Positions 1 through 5,928 of a stretch of 5,933 bases of DNA are shown in pieces (position 1 is the first letter of the stretch; every line of letters starts with the position of its first letter). The DNA lies in the NCBI GenBank assembly GCA_938009335.1, contig CALLHT010000110.1, positions 1 to 5,933 of the forward strand. Reading direction: 5' to 3'. The translations under genes and the position numbers were made by a program. The notes under the pieces are model-generated. The model did not search any database, was not told the origin of the DNA, and saw nothing but the letters and a program-made list of their open reading frames with translations. Source of the DNA: an uncultured Rhizobiaceae group bacterium. Lineage in GTDB: Bacteria; Pseudomonadota; Alphaproteobacteria; Rhizobiales; Rhizobiaceae.

Positions 1-209
1 AAAAGCTTCACTGCCTCGCGGCCATCCATGTCCGGTAAACCCACATCCATTACCAGTAGATCGATATGCTCAGCCTTGGCAGTAGCAACGCCTTTTGTAG
101 CGCTCGCTTCTGTGATGACATTGAATTCTTCATATAATGCAAGCTGTTCAGTCAGTGCTTCGCGTAGATCGTCATCATCATCAACTAGCAATATAGTCCG
201 GGTGGCCAT
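1..209 (-). CDS. Two-component response regulator, N-terminal receiver part (runs off left edge)
   Basis: Only the first 69 codons are present; the gene continues beyond position 1. The start is the ATG read from 209, preceded by a good ribosome binding site (AAAGGA, 217-222 on the complement) with a 7-nt spacer. Visible receiver-domain features are a hydrophobic first strand (TILLV, 5-9), an acidic run D10-D14 whose first two Asp would form the Mg-binding pocket, and LLVMDVGLPDMDG at 51-63, in which D55 is the expected phosphoacceptor. The protein should receive phosphate from a sensor kinase in the cytoplasm. The output domain lies outside the window, so DNA binding cannot be shown. From memory, the N-terminus resembles the OmpR-type regulators near envelope genes in Hyphomicrobiales (CenR-like); this is a recollection, not a demonstrated assignment. 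The gene is divergent from the YkuD-like gene, and a palindrome lies just upstream of its ribosome binding site. Confidence 0.93.
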   Translation of the reverse strand, partial: MATRTILLVDDDDDLREALTEQLALYEEFNVITEASATKGVATAKAEHIDLLVMDVGLPDMDGREAVKL

Positions 210-225
210 CTAAAATTCCTTTATC

Positions 226-243
226 TATACAAAACTTTGTATA
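226..243. promoter_or_regulatory. 18-bp palindrome, candidate operator upstream of the response regulator
   Basis: The sequence is TATACAAA, then AC, then TTTGTATA: an 8-bp perfect inverted repeat with a 2-bp centre. It ends 3 bp from the response regulator's ribosome binding site (217-222) and would overlap the promoter or early leader of that gene. A 2-nt centre is too small for a stable RNA hairpin, so a dimeric DNA-binding protein is the more natural reading. TTGTATAC-type half-sites are reminiscent of GntR-family operators, but the actual binder is unknown; autoregulation by the neighbouring regulator is another option. The symmetry is seen directly; the function is inferred. Confidence 0.5.
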
Positions 244-316
244 CGGGGTGTGGTAATATGATTCTGTAATAACCTACTATTAGTGCACGCACATTCAAAC
301 ACAAACACATCGCCGT

Positions 317-343
317 GATCAATAAAGTGCAGTTTTATTGGTC
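317..343. repeat. Inverted repeat with 10-bp stem upstream of the YkuD-like gene
   Basis: The arms GATCAATAAA (317-326) and TTTATTGGTC (334-343) pair over 10 bp with one G-T wobble around a 7-nt loop. The repeat sits 12 bp upstream of the GAGGA ribosome binding site of the YkuD-like gene. No T-tract follows on the plus strand, so it is not an obvious intrinsic terminator. It could be a leader hairpin or a protein-binding site. The pairing is seen in the sequence; any role is inference. Confidence 0.45.
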
Positions 344-354
344 CTTAGAATTAC

Positions 355-359
355 GAGGA
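355..359 (+). promoter_or_regulatory. Ribosome binding site supporting the TTG start at 370
   Basis: GAGGA lies 10 nt before TTG at 370. An in-frame stop at 346-348 limits upstream choices. The only other possible initiator between that stop and 370 is ATT at 361, which sits right against the GAGGA and is too close to be used. The spacer is slightly long, so initiation may be modest. Confidence 0.6.
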
Positions 360-369
360 AATTAAGTCA

Positions 370-888
370 TTGCTGCTGGATGTCCGAAGAAAGCCAACAG
401 GGTCGTTGCACACTGGAATTTTGTCCTATGATGATAAATCCATACCGTGCTCGCTTGGCAGAAGTGGAATAACCACCCTTAAACGGGAAGGAGACGGTGC
501 GACTCCTTTTGGCGAGTTCCGTTTGCTGTATGGGTATTTTCGGCCAGATCGCGGCTTGCTTGCAAAAACACAACTGCCGTTCCTGCCGATTACCGAAGCT
601 TCAGGATGGTGTGATGAGGCAAATCATCCCAACTATAACGCGTTTGTTACGCTGCCGTTTCCAAAATCGCATGAAAAGATGATGCGGGACGACAGGCTCT
701 ATGATGTTTGTATTGTGCTGGACTACAATATTTTTCCAAAAGCGCGGAACATGGGTAGCGCAATCTTCTTTCATCTGACCAGACCAGATCGAGGACCAAC
801 AGAGGGATGTGTTGCGATCGATCCTAATCATATGGCGAGACTATTACCGTTTCTCTCAACCGCATCAGTGATGCGGATTCACGCGTGA
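370..888 (+). CDS. YkuD-fold L,D-transpeptidase-like protein
   Basis: The gene encodes 172 residues from a TTG start. It matches the L,D-transpeptidase (YkuD/ErfK) catalytic domain in its short stand-alone alphaproteobacterial form. Supporting motifs are LGRSGITTLKREGDGATPFGEF (29-50), typical of the N-terminal half, YDVCIVLDYN (111-120), and SAIFFHLTRP followed by TEGCVAI (130-150). C147 is the expected nucleophile and H135 the expected catalytic histidine. Classical members have SHGC at this site; here it is TEGC, so Glu replaces the second histidine. Canonical enzymes make 3-3 peptidoglycan cross-links or attach proteins to peptidoglycan in the periplasm. This protein has no visible signal peptide or membrane segment, so export and true activity are uncertain. 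It is transcribed divergently from the response regulator and convergently with yggS. Assignment to the fold is confident; the substrate is unknown. Confidence 0.9.
   Translation: MLLDVRRKPTGSLHTGILSYDDKSIPCSLGRSGITTLKREGDGATPFGEFRLLYGYFRPDRGLLAKTQLPFLPITEASGWCDEANHPNYNAFVTLPFPKSHEKMMRDDRLYDVCIVLDYNIFPKARNMGSAIFFHLTRPDRGPTEGCVAIDPNHMARLLPFLSTASVMRIHA
860..876. terminator. Compact hairpin at the convergent ykuD-like/yggS junction (possible terminator without T-tract)
   Basis: CCGCATC (860-866) and GATGCGG (870-876) form a perfect 7-bp stem around the 3-nt loop AGT. It lies inside the last codons of the YkuD-like gene and about 20 nt beyond the yggS stop on the other strand. No T-run follows on either strand, so it is not a classical intrinsic terminator. 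It may slow polymerase or protect 3' ends of yggS transcripts, or it may be a chance product of coding sequence. Confidence 0.3.
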
Positions 889-895
889 TCGCGGG

Positions 896-1549
896 CTAGC
901 GTTTGCCAAAGATGCTGCTGCCAACCCGCACATGAGTTGCCCCAAACTCTGTAGCCGTTAGATAGTCCGCAGACATGCCCATCGACAGTTTGGTGAGGTC
1001 AAGGTCTCTCGCCAATTTCCGTAAAAGCGCAAAATGAGGACCCGGATTCTCATCAAACGGCGGGATGCACATCAAGCCTTCGATGGTCAAATTCACATCG
1101 TTTTGGCACCACTCGACAAATTCATGCGCTGCTTGCGGAAGAATGCCGGCCTTCTGTGGTTCGGAACCCGTATTGACCTGGACAAACAGTTTTAGATTTT
1201 TGCCTTGTGCATTGATTTCCTTCGCAATTGATTTAGCAATTTTTTCACGATCAACGGTTTGAATGCAGTCAAACAAGGCGACAGCGTCAGCGGTTTTGTT
1301 GCTTTGCAGAGGGCCGATGAGATGAAGTTCTATGTCAGCTGCATAGGTGCGCAGCTCCGGCCATTTGCCTTGCGCTTCTTGAACGCGGTTTTCGCCAAAT
1401 ACCCGAGCACCCGCTGCAATCACCGGCTTAATCGTGTCGATATCGAATGTTTTTGAAACAACAATCAGTTGGGGTGTTGTTTGTTCTTGCTTCTTTGCAT
1501 GAACATTCAGCTGTTCTACGATTTCGCGATAATTTTCTGCTGCTGACAT
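896..1549 (-). CDS. yggS: YggS/PROSC-family pyridoxal phosphate homeostasis protein
   Basis: The 217-residue product is close to the usual length of the YggS/YBL036C/PLPBP family, a cytoplasmic single-domain TIM-barrel protein that binds pyridoxal 5'-phosphate and buffers B6 vitamers, with effects on amino-acid metabolism. In order: VVSKTF (30-35) with the PLP-binding lysine K33, FGENRVQEAQ (51-60), HLIGPLQSNK (76-85), VQVNTGSEPQKAG (123-135), GLMCIPP (158-164), LSMGMSADY (188-196) and GATHVRVGSSIFG (203-215), which holds phosphate-contacting residues. All hallmark motifs are intact. The ATG at 1549 gives the normal N-terminus, although no good Shine-Dalgarno sequence precedes it. The gene is divergent from leuS and converges on the YkuD-like gene with a 7-bp gap. 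Confidence 0.97.
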   Translation of the reverse strand: MSAAENYREIVEQLNVHAKKQEQTTPQLIVVSKTFDIDTIKPVIAAGARVFGENRVQEAQGKWPELRTYAADIELHLIGPLQSNKTADAVALFDCIQTVDREKIAKSIAKEINAQGKNLKLFVQVNTGSEPQKAGILPQAAHEFVEWCQNDVNLTIEGLMCIPPFDENPGPHFALLRKLARDLDLTKLSMGMSADYLTATEFGATHVRVGSSIFGKR

Positions 1550-1661
1550 GGTTTAGGCCGTATGTACAGGTGGTTTCGGTTGACCGTTCAGGCATTTTCT
1601 GGTGAAGGTCATCCCAATCGAATAAACCCAATTCCTGCAGCATTCAAATAGAAACATTATC
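1550..1661. promoter_or_regulatory. Divergent promoter region between yggS and leuS
   Basis: This 112-bp spacer drives two divergent housekeeping genes. On the plus strand TTGACC (1580-1585) is a good -35-like element for leuS, but the hexamer 17 bp downstream (TGAAGG) is a poor -10. On the minus strand TTGAAT (complement of 1642-1647) is followed after 17 bp by TATTCG (complement of 1619-1624), a weak candidate for yggS. An imperfect inverted repeat covers 1581-1611: TGACC, bulged G, TTCA pairs with TGAAGGTCA across a 12-nt loop. No T-box, leader peptide or leucine-codon run was seen ahead of leuS. Neither flanking gene has a clear Shine-Dalgarno sequence. Confidence 0.4.
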
Positions 1662-4253
1662 ATGACTACAGACCGTTATAATCCGCGAGAAGCTGAACCC
1701 CGTTGGCAAAAGGTTTGGGATGATAAAGATCTTTATGCTTCCAACACTACTCCAGACAATGAGAAGCAGCCTTATTATGTTTTGGAAATGTTTCCTTACC
1801 CTTCAGGTCGAATCCACATGGGTCACGTCCGCAACTATACGATGGGTGATGTTGTAGCGCGATACAAGCGGGCAAAAGGGTTCGAAGTTCTGCATCCTAT
1901 GGGATGGGATGCATTTGGCATGCCTGCTGAAAATGCGGCAATGAAAAACAAGACGCATCCTAAAAGCTGGACCTATGAAAACATCGCGACGATGCGCGAT
2001 CAGCTGAAAAGCATGGGGCTTTCGATTGATTGGTCCCGTGAGTTTGCGACCTGTGATGTCGAGTATTATGGCCAGCAACAGAAAATGTTTCTGGATTTTC
2101 TGAAGCATGATCTCGTCTATCGCAAAAATGCAAAGGTAAACTGGGACCCGGTTGATATGACCGTGCTTGCGAATGAGCAGGTGATCGATGGTAAAGGCTG
2201 GCGTTCTGGTGCTGAGGTCGAGCAGCGTGAACTAACCCAATGGTTCTTCAAGATTACTGACTTTGCCGACGAGCTCTTACAGGCAATCGATGAGCTAGAT
2301 GAATGGCCCGATAAAGTGAAACTGATGCAATCCAACTGGATTGGCCGCTCGCGCGGTGCGAAGATCAGTTTTCCTTTTGTAAAAGGCGATGGCGTGAAGG
2401 AAGACAAGCTGGTTTGCTTTTCAACACGGCCAGATACGCTTTATGGTGCAAGTTTCATGGCCATTGCAGCGGAACATCCGATTTCGCTCGAATTGGCAAA
2501 GAACAATCCAAAGCTCGATGCCTTTATCAAGGAATGTCGCAAGATTGGCACATCTGCTGCTGATATAGAAACTGCGGAGAAACAAGGGTTTGATCTTGGT
2601 CTTACGGTTGCGCATCCTTTTATTGAGGGAAAAGAGCTTCCGGTTTATGCCGCCAACTTTGTTTTGATGGATTATGGAACGGGTGCAGTCTTTGGCTGTC
2701 CTGCGCATGATCAGCGCGATCTTGATTTTGCCCGCAAATATGCTCTGGAAGTTACTTCTGTCGTTGCAACTCCCGAAGCGCCTGATACGCCAGTAGAAGT
2801 GGCCGATATCGCTTATGTGGATGACGGTGTTCTGGTGAATTCCGGCCCAATGAGCGGCAAGCGCAAAGATGATGCGATCAACACTGCAATTGATGTATTG
2901 GCGGAACGTGGCCTTGCAGAGGAAGAAATCAATTTCCGCTTGCGGGATTGGGGTTTATCCCGTCAGCGGTATTGGGGTTGTCCAATTCCAGTGGTTCACT
3001 GCGACGACTGCGGTGTTGTTCCGGAAAAAGAAGAGAACTTACCCGTTGAACTACCTGATGATGTCACCTTTGATGTTCCGGGTAATCCTTTGGATCGCCA
3101 CCCTACCTGGCGTGATGTGCCTTGTCCGTCTTGCGGGAAACCAGCGAAACGTGAAACCGATACCATGGATACATTTGTCGATTCGTCCTGGTATTTTGCA
3201 CGCTTCGTGACGCCGACAGCAGAAAATCCGACGATCCCTGAAGCTGCGAATAAGTGGCTGCCGGTCGACCAATATATTGGTGGGATTGAACATGCAATTT
3301 TGCATTTGCTCTACTCGCGTTTCTTTGCGCGCGCAATGTCGATTGGTGGGCATATGGATATCAAAGAACCGTTCAAGGGCTTGTTTACGCAAGGCATGGT
3401 GGTTCATGAGACTTACGGTTCGCAGGGAATGGGGTGGTTTCAGCCATCAGAGCTGGATATCCGCGAGGCCGATGGAAAACGCGTGGCAACACGCCTGGAC
3501 AATGGTGAAGAAGTGCCAATCGGTGGCATTGAGAAAATGTCGAAGTCTAAGCGCAATACTGTGGACCCTGATGAGATTATTGCAACCTATGGCGCAGATA
3601 CAGCGCGTTGGTTCATGCTATCGGATTCTCCGCCTGATCGTGATGTTGAATGGACCGATGCGGGTGCCGAAGGTGCTCACAGATTTGTTCAGCGTGTTTG
3701 GCGACTGGTCGCAACGTGGAGTGGAGAACTCGCCAAGATAGATCTTCCAGAGACTTCTAATACAAACGATGTTCGCAAAATCACGCATAAGACACTTAAA
3801 GCGATTGGTGAAGATATCGAACGCCTCGGTTTCAATCGGGCGATTGCGCGTATTTATGAATATGTGAATACGCTTTCTTCGGTAAAAGCGGACGATGCTG
3901 ATGCTGAGCAAAAAGCTGCATTGAAAGAGGGGCTTTCTGTTTTGGTGCAATGTATTGCCCCAATGATGCCGCATCTGGCTGAACAATGTTGGGAAGCAAT
4001 GGGCGGTAAAGGGTTGGTTTCCGAGCAGGCTTGGCCGCAGTTTAATGCTGATTTGGCTAAGGATGATGTGATTACTATGCCGATTCAGATCAATGGCAAG
4101 AAGCGCGCGGATTTAGAAGTTTCACCAGATGCGAACAAGGATGAAATTGAGGCTGCAACTTTGCAACTGGATGTGGTAGTGAAGTATCTGGATGGTAAAA
4201 CACCAAAGAAAATTATCGTGGTGCCGAAGAGAATTGTGAATGTTGTTGTCTGA
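1662..4253 (+). CDS. leuS: Leucine--tRNA ligase (class I)
   Basis: The 863-residue length is normal for bacterial LeuRS, which activates leucine with ATP and charges tRNA-Leu in the cytoplasm. The class I HIGH signature appears as HMGH (52-55) after YPSGRI, and KMSKS is at 625-629. The CP1 editing insertion (about 235-430) contains STRPDTLYG (254-262) and GTGAVFGCPAHDQRD (339-353), the site that hydrolyses mischarged tRNA, so proofreading should be intact. Two Cys pairs, C447/C450 and C488/C491, form the zinc-binding module, and FVDSSWYFARF (505-515) is in the catalytic core. A leucine-specific insertion precedes KMSKS (about 572-620). The anticodon-binding helices follow (about 670-790), then the small C-terminal domain (about 800-863) that contacts the tRNA elbow. 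ATG at 1662 is the first usable start after an in-frame stop at 1623-1625, but no clear Shine-Dalgarno sequence is present. It is the first gene of an operon with lptE and holA. Confidence 0.99.
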   Translation: MTTDRYNPREAEPRWQKVWDDKDLYASNTTPDNEKQPYYVLEMFPYPSGRIHMGHVRNYTMGDVVARYKRAKGFEVLHPMGWDAFGMPAENAAMKNKTHPKSWTYENIATMRDQLKSMGLSIDWSREFATCDVEYYGQQQKMFLDFLKHDLVYRKNAKVNWDPVDMTVLANEQVIDGKGWRSGAEVEQRELTQWFFKITDFADELLQAIDELDEWPDKVKLMQSNWIGRSRGAKISFPFVKGDGVKEDKLVCFSTRPDTLYGASFMAIAAEHPISLELAKNNPKLDAFIKECRKIGTSAADIETAEKQGFDLGLTVAHPFIEGKELPVYAANFVLMDYGTGAVFGCPAHDQRDLDFARKYALEVTSVVATPEAPDTPVEVADIAYVDDGVLVNSGPMSGKRKDDAINTAIDVLAERGLAEEEINFRLRDWGLSRQRYWGCPIPVVHCDDCGVVPEKEENLPVELPDDVTFDVPGNPLDRHPTWRDVPCPSCGKPAKRETDTMDTFVDSSWYFARFVTPTAENPTIPEAANKWLPVDQYIGGIEHAILHLLYSRFFARAMSIGGHMDIKEPFKGLFTQGMVVHETYGSQGMGWFQPSELDIREADGKRVATRLDNGEEVPIGGIEKMSKSKRNTVDPDEIIATYGADTARWFMLSDSPPDRDVEWTDAGAEGAHRFVQRVWRLVATWSGELAKIDLPETSNTNDVRKITHKTLKAIGEDIERLGFNRAIARIYEYVNTLSSVKADDADAEQKAALKEGLSVLVQCIAPMMPHLAEQCWEAMGGKGLVSEQAWPQFNADLAKDDVITMPIQINGKKRADLEVSPDANKDEIEAATLQLDVVVKYLDGKTPKKIIVVPKRIVNVVV

Positions 4254-4776
4254 TCATATCGAGAAAATTGTCAGTATTGCCAAGAATTTTGGTGTGCTGT
4301 TTGTTTTTCTGCTTTTAGCGTCGTGCCAGTTCCAACCACTCCATGGTAGCAATTCTAATGTGGCTAAATCAGGCGGGCTTGCTTCGGTAGGCGTATCGCA
4401 AGTAGATTCCCGTGTTGCACAGCAGGTTCGAAATCATCTTCTTTTCCTCCTTAATGGTGGTGGACCTTCGGTTGATAAAATCCACGAAGCGCGTATTCGG
4501 GTGACATGGGTAAACAGGTCGCTAGCGTCTATTCCGACGGTTCGCGATTCAACGGCAGGTACCGTCACAGTTACAGTCAGTTATGATCTGGTAGAGAATG
4601 CTTCTGGCGAAGTGATCACAAGTGGCCAGCGTCAGGCGATTGCCTCCTATGACCGGACAGGACAGGTATTTGCCAATAATCGGGCGATCAGAGATGCCGA
4701 GAATCGTGCCGCTAGAGAAGCAGCGGAAGCGATACGTTTGGCGATTGCGTCAGATCTAAACAGCGCTGGATCATAA
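4240..4776 (+). CDS. lptE: LPS-assembly lipoprotein LptE
   Basis: The 178-residue protein begins with a lipoprotein signal: charged residues (E8, K9, K15), a hydrophobic stretch GVLFVFLLL (18-26) and lipobox LASC (26-29), so C29 should be lipidated after signal peptidase II cleavage. The mature start CQFQPLHG and the segment RVAQQVRNHLLFLLNGG (58-74) match alphaproteobacterial LptE as I remember the family. An Ala/Arg-rich helix (about 149-172) ends the protein. LptE plugs the LptD barrel and helps deliver lipopolysaccharide to the outer-membrane surface. The ATG at 4240 overlaps the end of leuS by 14 nt in another frame, with GAAGAG (4226-4231) as ribosome binding site; TTG codons at 4243 and 4246 are less likely starts. 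The position between leuS and holA supports the call, since overall sequence conservation in LptE is low. Confidence 0.92.
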   Translation: MLLSDHIEKIVSIAKNFGVLFVFLLLASCQFQPLHGSNSNVAKSGGLASVGVSQVDSRVAQQVRNHLLFLLNGGGPSVDKIHEARIRVTWVNRSLASIPTVRDSTAGTVTVTVSYDLVENASGEVITSGQRQAIASYDRTGQVFANNRAIRDAENRAAREAAEAIRLAIASDLNSAGS

Positions 4777-5822
4777 TGGCAGCGCTTACCAAAGCGCGCG
4801 ATATTTCTGCCTATATGGCCAAGCCGCATTTCAATCAGAAAGTCATACTCCTTTACGGTCCTGATCAGGGGTTGGTGACAGAACGTGCTGATGTGATTGC
4901 CAGTCACTCTGGTGTTGATCTCGCTGATCCGTTTTGCCTTATTCGATTGGATGCAGATGATGCGGCGGCTGATAGCGCACGTTTGGCGGATGAAGCGCAT
5001 ACGATAGGGATGTTCGGAGGCGCGCGGCTGATACGGGTATCTGGCACTACCCGTCGCGACTTGGGGAAAGCGATTAAGCCTCTTCTGCAAACGCCGCCCG
5101 AAGATGCAATCGTTCTCATTGAAAGCGGTGATCTGAAACGAAACTCCGGCTTGCTCAATCAACTGTCAAAAAGTCCAAATGCCCTATGCATTGCCTGTTA
5201 TCAGGACCTTGATAGCGCACTTGAGCAGTTGATTGATGAGGAAATCGTCAGCAAAAATTTGAAGATTGATCGTGAAACCAGAGTGTTTGTGAAGTCTTTG
5301 CTAGGCGACAATCGCATGGTTTCGCGAGGCGAACTTGCAAAGCTTGCTTTGTATTGTAGTGGCCGTGATATGGTCACCGTGGAGGATGTCCGCAATATCA
5401 TGGGAGACGCTTCCAAACTTGTAATGGATGAATTGATTGATGCCGTGAGTGTCGGCAATGCTGCGCGGCTGCAAGAAGTTCTGCCGAAAGCCATTGAAGC
5501 GGGCAATTCAGCCGATATGATTACATGGGCTGTACTTCGGCACTTTCAGTTTTTGCATCTTGCCAGAAGTAAAGTTGAGCAAAAACGTCAACCCGCATCG
5601 TCAGTGATTGACGGTGCCAGACCTCCGATTCATTTCTCAAGAAAAGATGCGGTGAAACGAGCGCTAGGAATTTGGCCTCTGGAACGGATTGGCCGAGCGC
5701 TTACCAGGCTTGATGGCACATTCTTTGAATGCAGGCAAAAGGCCGATGCGGCTCCCTCATTGACTGGAACAACGCTTCTTGCCTTGTGTTTGGAGGCGCA
5801 AGCCCTTTCCAGAAAACGGTAA
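4776..5822 (+). CDS. holA: DNA polymerase III subunit delta
   Basis: The 348-residue product is close to the length of E. coli delta (343). Delta is the clamp-loader subunit that opens the beta sliding clamp. Recognisable features are VILLYGPDQGLVTERAD (23-39), the degenerate nucleotide-binding-like N-terminus of delta, then GMFGGARLIRV (78-88), AIVLIESGDL (111-120), SLLGDNRMVSRGELAKLALY (174-193), typical of the middle lid domain, and a helical C-terminal collar domain (about 215-345). Delta does not hydrolyse ATP, so the lack of a full Walker A is expected. Its ATG overlaps the lptE stop (TAATG, 4774-4778), which suggests translational coupling; only a weak GGA element lies upstream. The gene closes the leuS-lptE-holA cluster. 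Confidence 0.96.
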   Translation: MAALTKARDISAYMAKPHFNQKVILLYGPDQGLVTERADVIASHSGVDLADPFCLIRLDADDAAADSARLADEAHTIGMFGGARLIRVSGTTRRDLGKAIKPLLQTPPEDAIVLIESGDLKRNSGLLNQLSKSPNALCIACYQDLDSALEQLIDEEIVSKNLKIDRETRVFVKSLLGDNRMVSRGELAKLALYCSGRDMVTVEDVRNIMGDASKLVMDELIDAVSVGNAARLQEVLPKAIEAGNSADMITWAVLRHFQFLHLARSKVEQKRQPASSVIDGARPPIHFSRKDAVKRALGIWPLERIGRALTRLDGTFFECRQKADAAPSLTGTTLLALCLEAQALSRKR

Positions 5823-5828
5823 CAGCTT

Positions 5829-5840
5829 TTTAACGTTAAA
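5829..5840. repeat. 12-bp perfect palindrome after holA
   Basis: TTTAACGTTAAA is self-complementary and begins 7 bp after the holA stop codon. It overlaps by 3 bp the base of the terminator-like hairpin that follows. It has too little loop to fold well as RNA. It may be a protein site or chance in AT-rich sequence. Confidence 0.3.
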
Positions 5841-5874
5841 CGAAAAGTGATCAAAATATGGGTCACTTCGTTTT
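5838..5874 (+). terminator. Putative intrinsic terminator of the leuS-lptE-holA operon
   Basis: AAACGAA (5838-5844) pairs with TTCGTTT (5867-5873) and GTGATC (5847-5852) pairs with GGTCAC (5861-5866). This gives a 13-bp stem with one T-G wobble, a 2-nt AA bulge and an 8-nt loop. The 3' arm ends in TTTT, and further T-rich sequence follows after a short GACC break. The bulge and the interrupted T-tract make it weaker than a textbook terminator, but its place 15 bp after the holA stop fits. Confidence 0.6.
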
Positions 5875-5900
5875 GACCTTTGTCTTTTACACGTTACCTT
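5873..5900 (+). promoter_or_regulatory. Candidate promoter for the downstream gene
   Basis: TTGACC (5873-5878) is a strong -35-like match, and TACCTT (5895-5900) lies 16 bp downstream as a partial -10 match. Transcription would begin about 20 bp before the ATG at 5929. The -35 overlaps the end of the terminator stem, so termination of the operon and initiation of the next gene would be packed together. Confidence 0.4.
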
Positions 5901-5915
5901 TAGCCATAGATTTTC

Positions 5916-5922
5916 AAGGGAG
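5916..5922 (+). promoter_or_regulatory. Strong ribosome binding site for the gene starting at 5929
   Basis: AAGGGAG is followed by a 6-nt purine-rich spacer and ATG at 5929. This is the best Shine-Dalgarno sequence in the plus-strand half of the window and implies a well-translated downstream gene. Confidence 0.65.
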
Positions 5923-5928
5923 AAGAAG

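Larger units (their letters stand above)
210..369. promoter_or_regulatory. Divergent intergenic region between response regulator and YkuD-like gene
   Basis: This 160-bp spacer must hold promoters for both flanking genes. It is AT-rich, with a C/A-rich stretch around 285-311. On the plus strand the best -10-like match is TATGAT (257-262), but no convincing -35 lies at the right distance. On the minus strand TTGAAT (complement of 293-298) could be a -35, with only a weak -10 partner near 270-276. A GANTC site (260-264), the sequence methylated by CcrM in many alphaproteobacteria, overlaps the TATGAT. Two inverted repeats in the spacer are listed separately. No small open frame with a supporting ribosome binding site was seen. 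Confidence 0.5.

Noticed and set aside
166..182. Short GAT/ATC triplet run as a microsatellite
   Set aside because: It encodes the acidic run D10-D14 of the receiver domain, where Asp residues are functionally expected, and is too short to be notable.
226..243. Palindrome read as an intrinsic terminator for either strand
   Set aside because: The 2-nt centre cannot form a stable loop, the arms are AT-rich, no T-tract follows, and it lies upstream rather than downstream of genes.
346..351. TAGAAT as a -10 element for the YkuD-like gene
   Set aside because: It would place the transcription start on the ribosome binding site at 355-359, and no -35 lies at a suitable distance.
1428..1643. Open frame of 71 codons on the minus strand starting in the yggS-leuS spacer
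   Set aside because: It runs into yggS in a different frame, resembles no family, and has no ribosome binding site support; yggS itself is intact.
3051..3407. Open frame of 118 codons on the minus strand inside leuS
   Set aside because: It is antisense to conserved leuS domains, and its composition (many His, Arg, Cys) is typical of a shadow frame.
4647..5162. Open frame of 171 codons on the minus strand across the lptE-holA junction
   Set aside because: It is antisense to two well-supported genes, has no recognisable domain, and no promoter or ribosome binding site was seen.
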